From: Lacrimispora celerecrescens
Lineage (GTDB): Bacteria; Bacillota; Clostridia; Lachnospirales; Lachnospiraceae
Assembly: GCF_000732605.1 (NCBI RefSeq)
Contig: NZ_JPME01000002.1
Span: 248,001-312,000 of the forward strand
Reading direction: 5' to 3'
DNA length: 64,000 nt
Shown here: piece after piece, positions 62,341 to 64,000 of the stretch
Position numbering within the stretch: the stretch's first letter is position 1
Layout: each line of letters starts with the position of its first letter
Notes under the pieces: generated by a model
Database searches by the model: none
Seen by the model: the letters and a program-made list of their open reading frames with translations, nothing else
Told to the model about the DNA's origin: nothing
Made by a program: the position numbers and the translations under genes

Positions 62341-62439
62341 ATGTATTGTGCAATATACACATGACAAATGTCATATAACTAATTACATTAGTAATAAATG
62401 CATAAAAAATATTGACTTTTCCATTGGAGTTGTTATGAT
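62341..62439 (+). promoter_or_regulatory. Promoter and palindromes upstream of the PfkB kinase gene
   Basis: -35 TTGACT (62412-62417), 16-bp spacer, -10 TATGAT (62434-62439). Upstream lie three short palindromes in a row: TATTG-TG-CAATA, ATGACA-AA-TGTCAT and CTAAT-TAC-ATTAG, candidate operators. Confidence 0.5.
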
Positions 62440-62463
62440 GATTACAGAGAAAGGGGGTAAAAC

Positions 62464-63579
62464 ATGAAATATCAGAAAGGGAATAAAAAGGTTATAGTGG
62501 CCGGACACATTTCCCTGGACATTACGCCGGTTTTTCATAACAGCGGTGAGCAGAAGTTTTCGGCGCTTTTGCGTCCGGGAAAGCTTTTGCGTGTGGGAAA
62601 GGCACAGATATCCACAGGCGGGGCTGTGTCCAATACGGGTCTGGGTCTTCATGCCCTGGGAGCTGATGTTCTTTTGATGGCAAAGGTCGGTAATGATGAC
62701 TTCGGCCTGATATTAAAGGAAAAGATCAGACAAAGCGGATGTGAAAGCAGTATTCCGGCAGTGGAGGGGGAATCCACATCTTACACGGTGGTGATAGCTC
62801 CAAAGGGCTTTGATCGGTTTTTTATCCATTATCCCGGGTGCAATGATACGTTTTGCTGTGGGGATGTGGATTTTGAACAGGTTTCGGGAGCTTCTCACTT
62901 TCATTTTGGATATCCCACGCTGATGCGCAGATTTTACGAGAACAACGGGGAAGAGCTGGTCTGCCTTTTCCGAAAGATCAAGGAGCTTTCCCTTACCACA
63001 TCCCTGGATTTAACGGCAGTTGACCCTGATTCCGAGGCGGCCGGCTGTGACTGGGAGAGGATCCTGGCATCTGTGCTTCCTTATGTGGATTTCTTTGTTC
63101 CAAGCATTGAAGAACTGGGATACATGCTTGACAGAGAGTTGTATGACAAATGGCAGGAACGAGCAGGAGGAGATGACGTTACATCCATACTTTCTTTAAG
63201 TGAGGATGTGGAAGCCCTTGCGGACCGGGCTTTGAGTTTGGGAGCAAAAGCTGTATTGTTAAAATGCGGGGCAACCGGCATGTATTTAAAGACCGCACCG
63301 GAGCATTTTTTGGAAGGTTGGGGTGGAATTGCCTGCTTCCAGAACAGTTTTGTCCCTGACCGGGTCCTATCAGCTACCGGAGCAGGGGATACGAGCATTG
63401 CTGCATTTATAAAGGCTATGCTGGATGGATTAAGGCCGGAGGAATGTCTGGAGCTTGCAGCGGCAACAGGAGCTTCCTGCGTAACGGCTTATGATGCTGT
63501 CAGCGGACTTCTGCCCTTTGAGGTCCTTAGGGAAAAGATACAAAGCGGGTGGGAACAACAGAACATCATCCGCCCATAA
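62464..63579 (+). CDS. PfkB-family carbohydrate kinase
   Basis: 371 aa ribokinase-fold sugar kinase. N-terminal VIVAGHISLDITPVF and STGGAVSNTGLGLHALGADV (first PfkB signature region), substrate lid segment, and C-terminal ATGAGDTSIAAFIKAML with catalytic Asp309 in the anion hole. A CGATGMYLK stretch precedes it. Strong SD AAGGGGG. It is followed 29 bases later by a class II aldolase, so it probably phosphorylates a ketose phosphate or sugar that the aldolase then splits. Confidence 0.9.
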   Translation: MKYQKGNKKVIVAGHISLDITPVFHNSGEQKFSALLRPGKLLRVGKAQISTGGAVSNTGLGLHALGADVLLMAKVGNDDFGLILKEKIRQSGCESSIPAVEGESTSYTVVIAPKGFDRFFIHYPGCNDTFCCGDVDFEQVSGASHFHFGYPTLMRRFYENNGEELVCLFRKIKELSLTTSLDLTAVDPDSEAAGCDWERILASVLPYVDFFVPSIEELGYMLDRELYDKWQERAGGDDVTSILSLSEDVEALADRALSLGAKAVLLKCGATGMYLKTAPEHFLEGWGGIACFQNSFVPDRVLSATGAGDTSIAAFIKAMLDGLRPEECLELAAATGASCVTAYDAVSGLLPFEVLREKIQSGWEQQNIIRP

Positions 63580-63608
63580 TAAAATGATGAAAACAGGAGG
63601 AAAAAGAT

Positions 63609-64000
63609 ATGCTGATCACAATGAAGGCAATTTTAGAGCTTGCGGAAGCAAAAAACATAGCAATAGGGGCATTTAACATTACTTCCCTGGAGGGGATCCA
63701 GGCAGTACTTCAGGCCTCGGAAGAATTAAACCAGCCGGTAATTCTGCAATTTGCCCCGGTACATGAGGCCATCATTCCCATGACGGTTATAGGCCCTATT
63801 ATGCTCTTGATGGCAGAAAGGGCTTCGGTGCCGGTAGCAGTGCATTTGGATCATGGCGACGATTTAAGCGTACTGAAGAAAGCCCTGGATATGGGATTTA
63901 CTTCGGTTATGTATGACGGATCTTCCTTATCTTTTGAGGAGAATGCAGCCAACACAAGGATCGCAGTCGAGATGGCAGGGATATATGGTGCATCTGTGGA
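63609..64000 (+). CDS. Class II ketose-bisphosphate aldolase (3' partial)
   Basis: First 130 codons, running off the window. Start ATG 63609 after AGGAGG. MKAILELAEAKNIAIGAFN followed by LEGIQAVLQASEELNQPVILQF and VAVHLDHGDDLSVLKKAL contains the zinc His and the catalytic Asp of the LDHG motif, then GFTSVMYDGSSLSFEENA. This matches fructose/tagatose-bisphosphate aldolases (FbaA/GatY/KbaY). Substrate specificity cannot be judged from this part. Confidence 0.9.
   Translation, partial: MLITMKAILELAEAKNIAIGAFNITSLEGIQAVLQASEELNQPVILQFAPVHEAIIPMTVIGPIMLLMAERASVPVAVHLDHGDDLSVLKKALDMGFTSVMYDGSSLSFEENAANTRIAVEMAGIYGASV

Overview
The window looks like a chromosomal segment of an anaerobic Firmicute of the Lachnospiraceae (Lacrimispora / former Clostridium cluster XIVa type). 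The support is moderate G+C, strong AGGAGG-type ribosome binding sites with frequent TTG and GTG starts, many short U-tailed terminators, and characteristic families: lar nickel-pincer genes, a PqqD-linked OPT transporter, a Csp-like S8 peptidase, DUF1576, and a GlpA/FAD/DUF1667 triple. I see no rRNA, tRNA, CRISPR array, prophage or complete insertion sequence. The only mobile-element trace is the N-terminal half of an IS1182-type transposase fused into a membrane protein.

Layout. 1-5.9 kb: a peptide/nickel-type ABC importer (two permeases, two ATPases) followed by larB-larC-larE, which make the nickel-pincer nucleotide cofactor; larA is not in view. 6.2-10.1 kb: dipeptidase PepD, an OPT-family transporter and a PqqD-like small protein. 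10.2-14.8 kb: a GH3 beta-N-acetylhexosaminidase-like lipoprotein, convergent to a leftward group (lipoprotein, ketopantoate-reductase-like protein, S8 peptidase whose catalytic Ser is Gly). 15.0-16.6 kb: a divergent adenine-deaminase-like amidohydrolase. 16.7-27.1 kb: an exopolysaccharide locus with a UDP-sugar dehydrogenase, a very large NodB (polysaccharide-deacetylase) array protein fused to the transposase domain and split by a one-base frameshift, a PilZ-GT2 processive synthase, a NodB-like anchored protein and a GH18-like lipoprotein.

27.3-39.7 kb: a coherent catabolic operon (PdxA-type dehydrogenase, TctB-TctA-TctC uptake system, three TIM-barrel isomerase-like proteins, a racemase-family protein, a split transketolase and a D-2-hydroxyacid dehydrogenase). 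It is preceded by a sigma-54 -24/-12 promoter and a perfect 19-bp inverted repeat, and followed by a PrpR-type sigma-54 activator whose C-terminal HTH is put out of frame by a 9-A run. 39.9-42.8 kb: rpsO and pnp, separated by two large hairpins. 42.9-53.7 kb: a GntR regulator, a GlpA-like / FAD / DUF1667 oxidoreductase triple, a second (leftward) GntR regulator, a complete LivJHMGF-type ABC importer and a zinc alcohol dehydrogenase, probably one catabolic locus. 53.7-60.1 kb: a P-type cation ATPase behind a yybP-ykoY (manganese) riboswitch and terminator, a DUF1576 membrane protein and an ABC-F ATPase. 60.2-64 kb: a leftward chemoreceptor, then a PfkB-type kinase and the start of a class II ketose-bisphosphate aldolase.

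The strongest candidates for something undescribed are the transposase-NodB fusion inside a PilZ-linked polysaccharide locus, the sigma-54-controlled Tct/PdxA/transketolase pathway of unknown substrate, and the Ser-to-Gly S8 pseudoprotease. Two homopolymer frameshifts (about 19585 and 39621) need resequencing before a biological reading is preferred. All assignments come from reading motifs; no database search was run.
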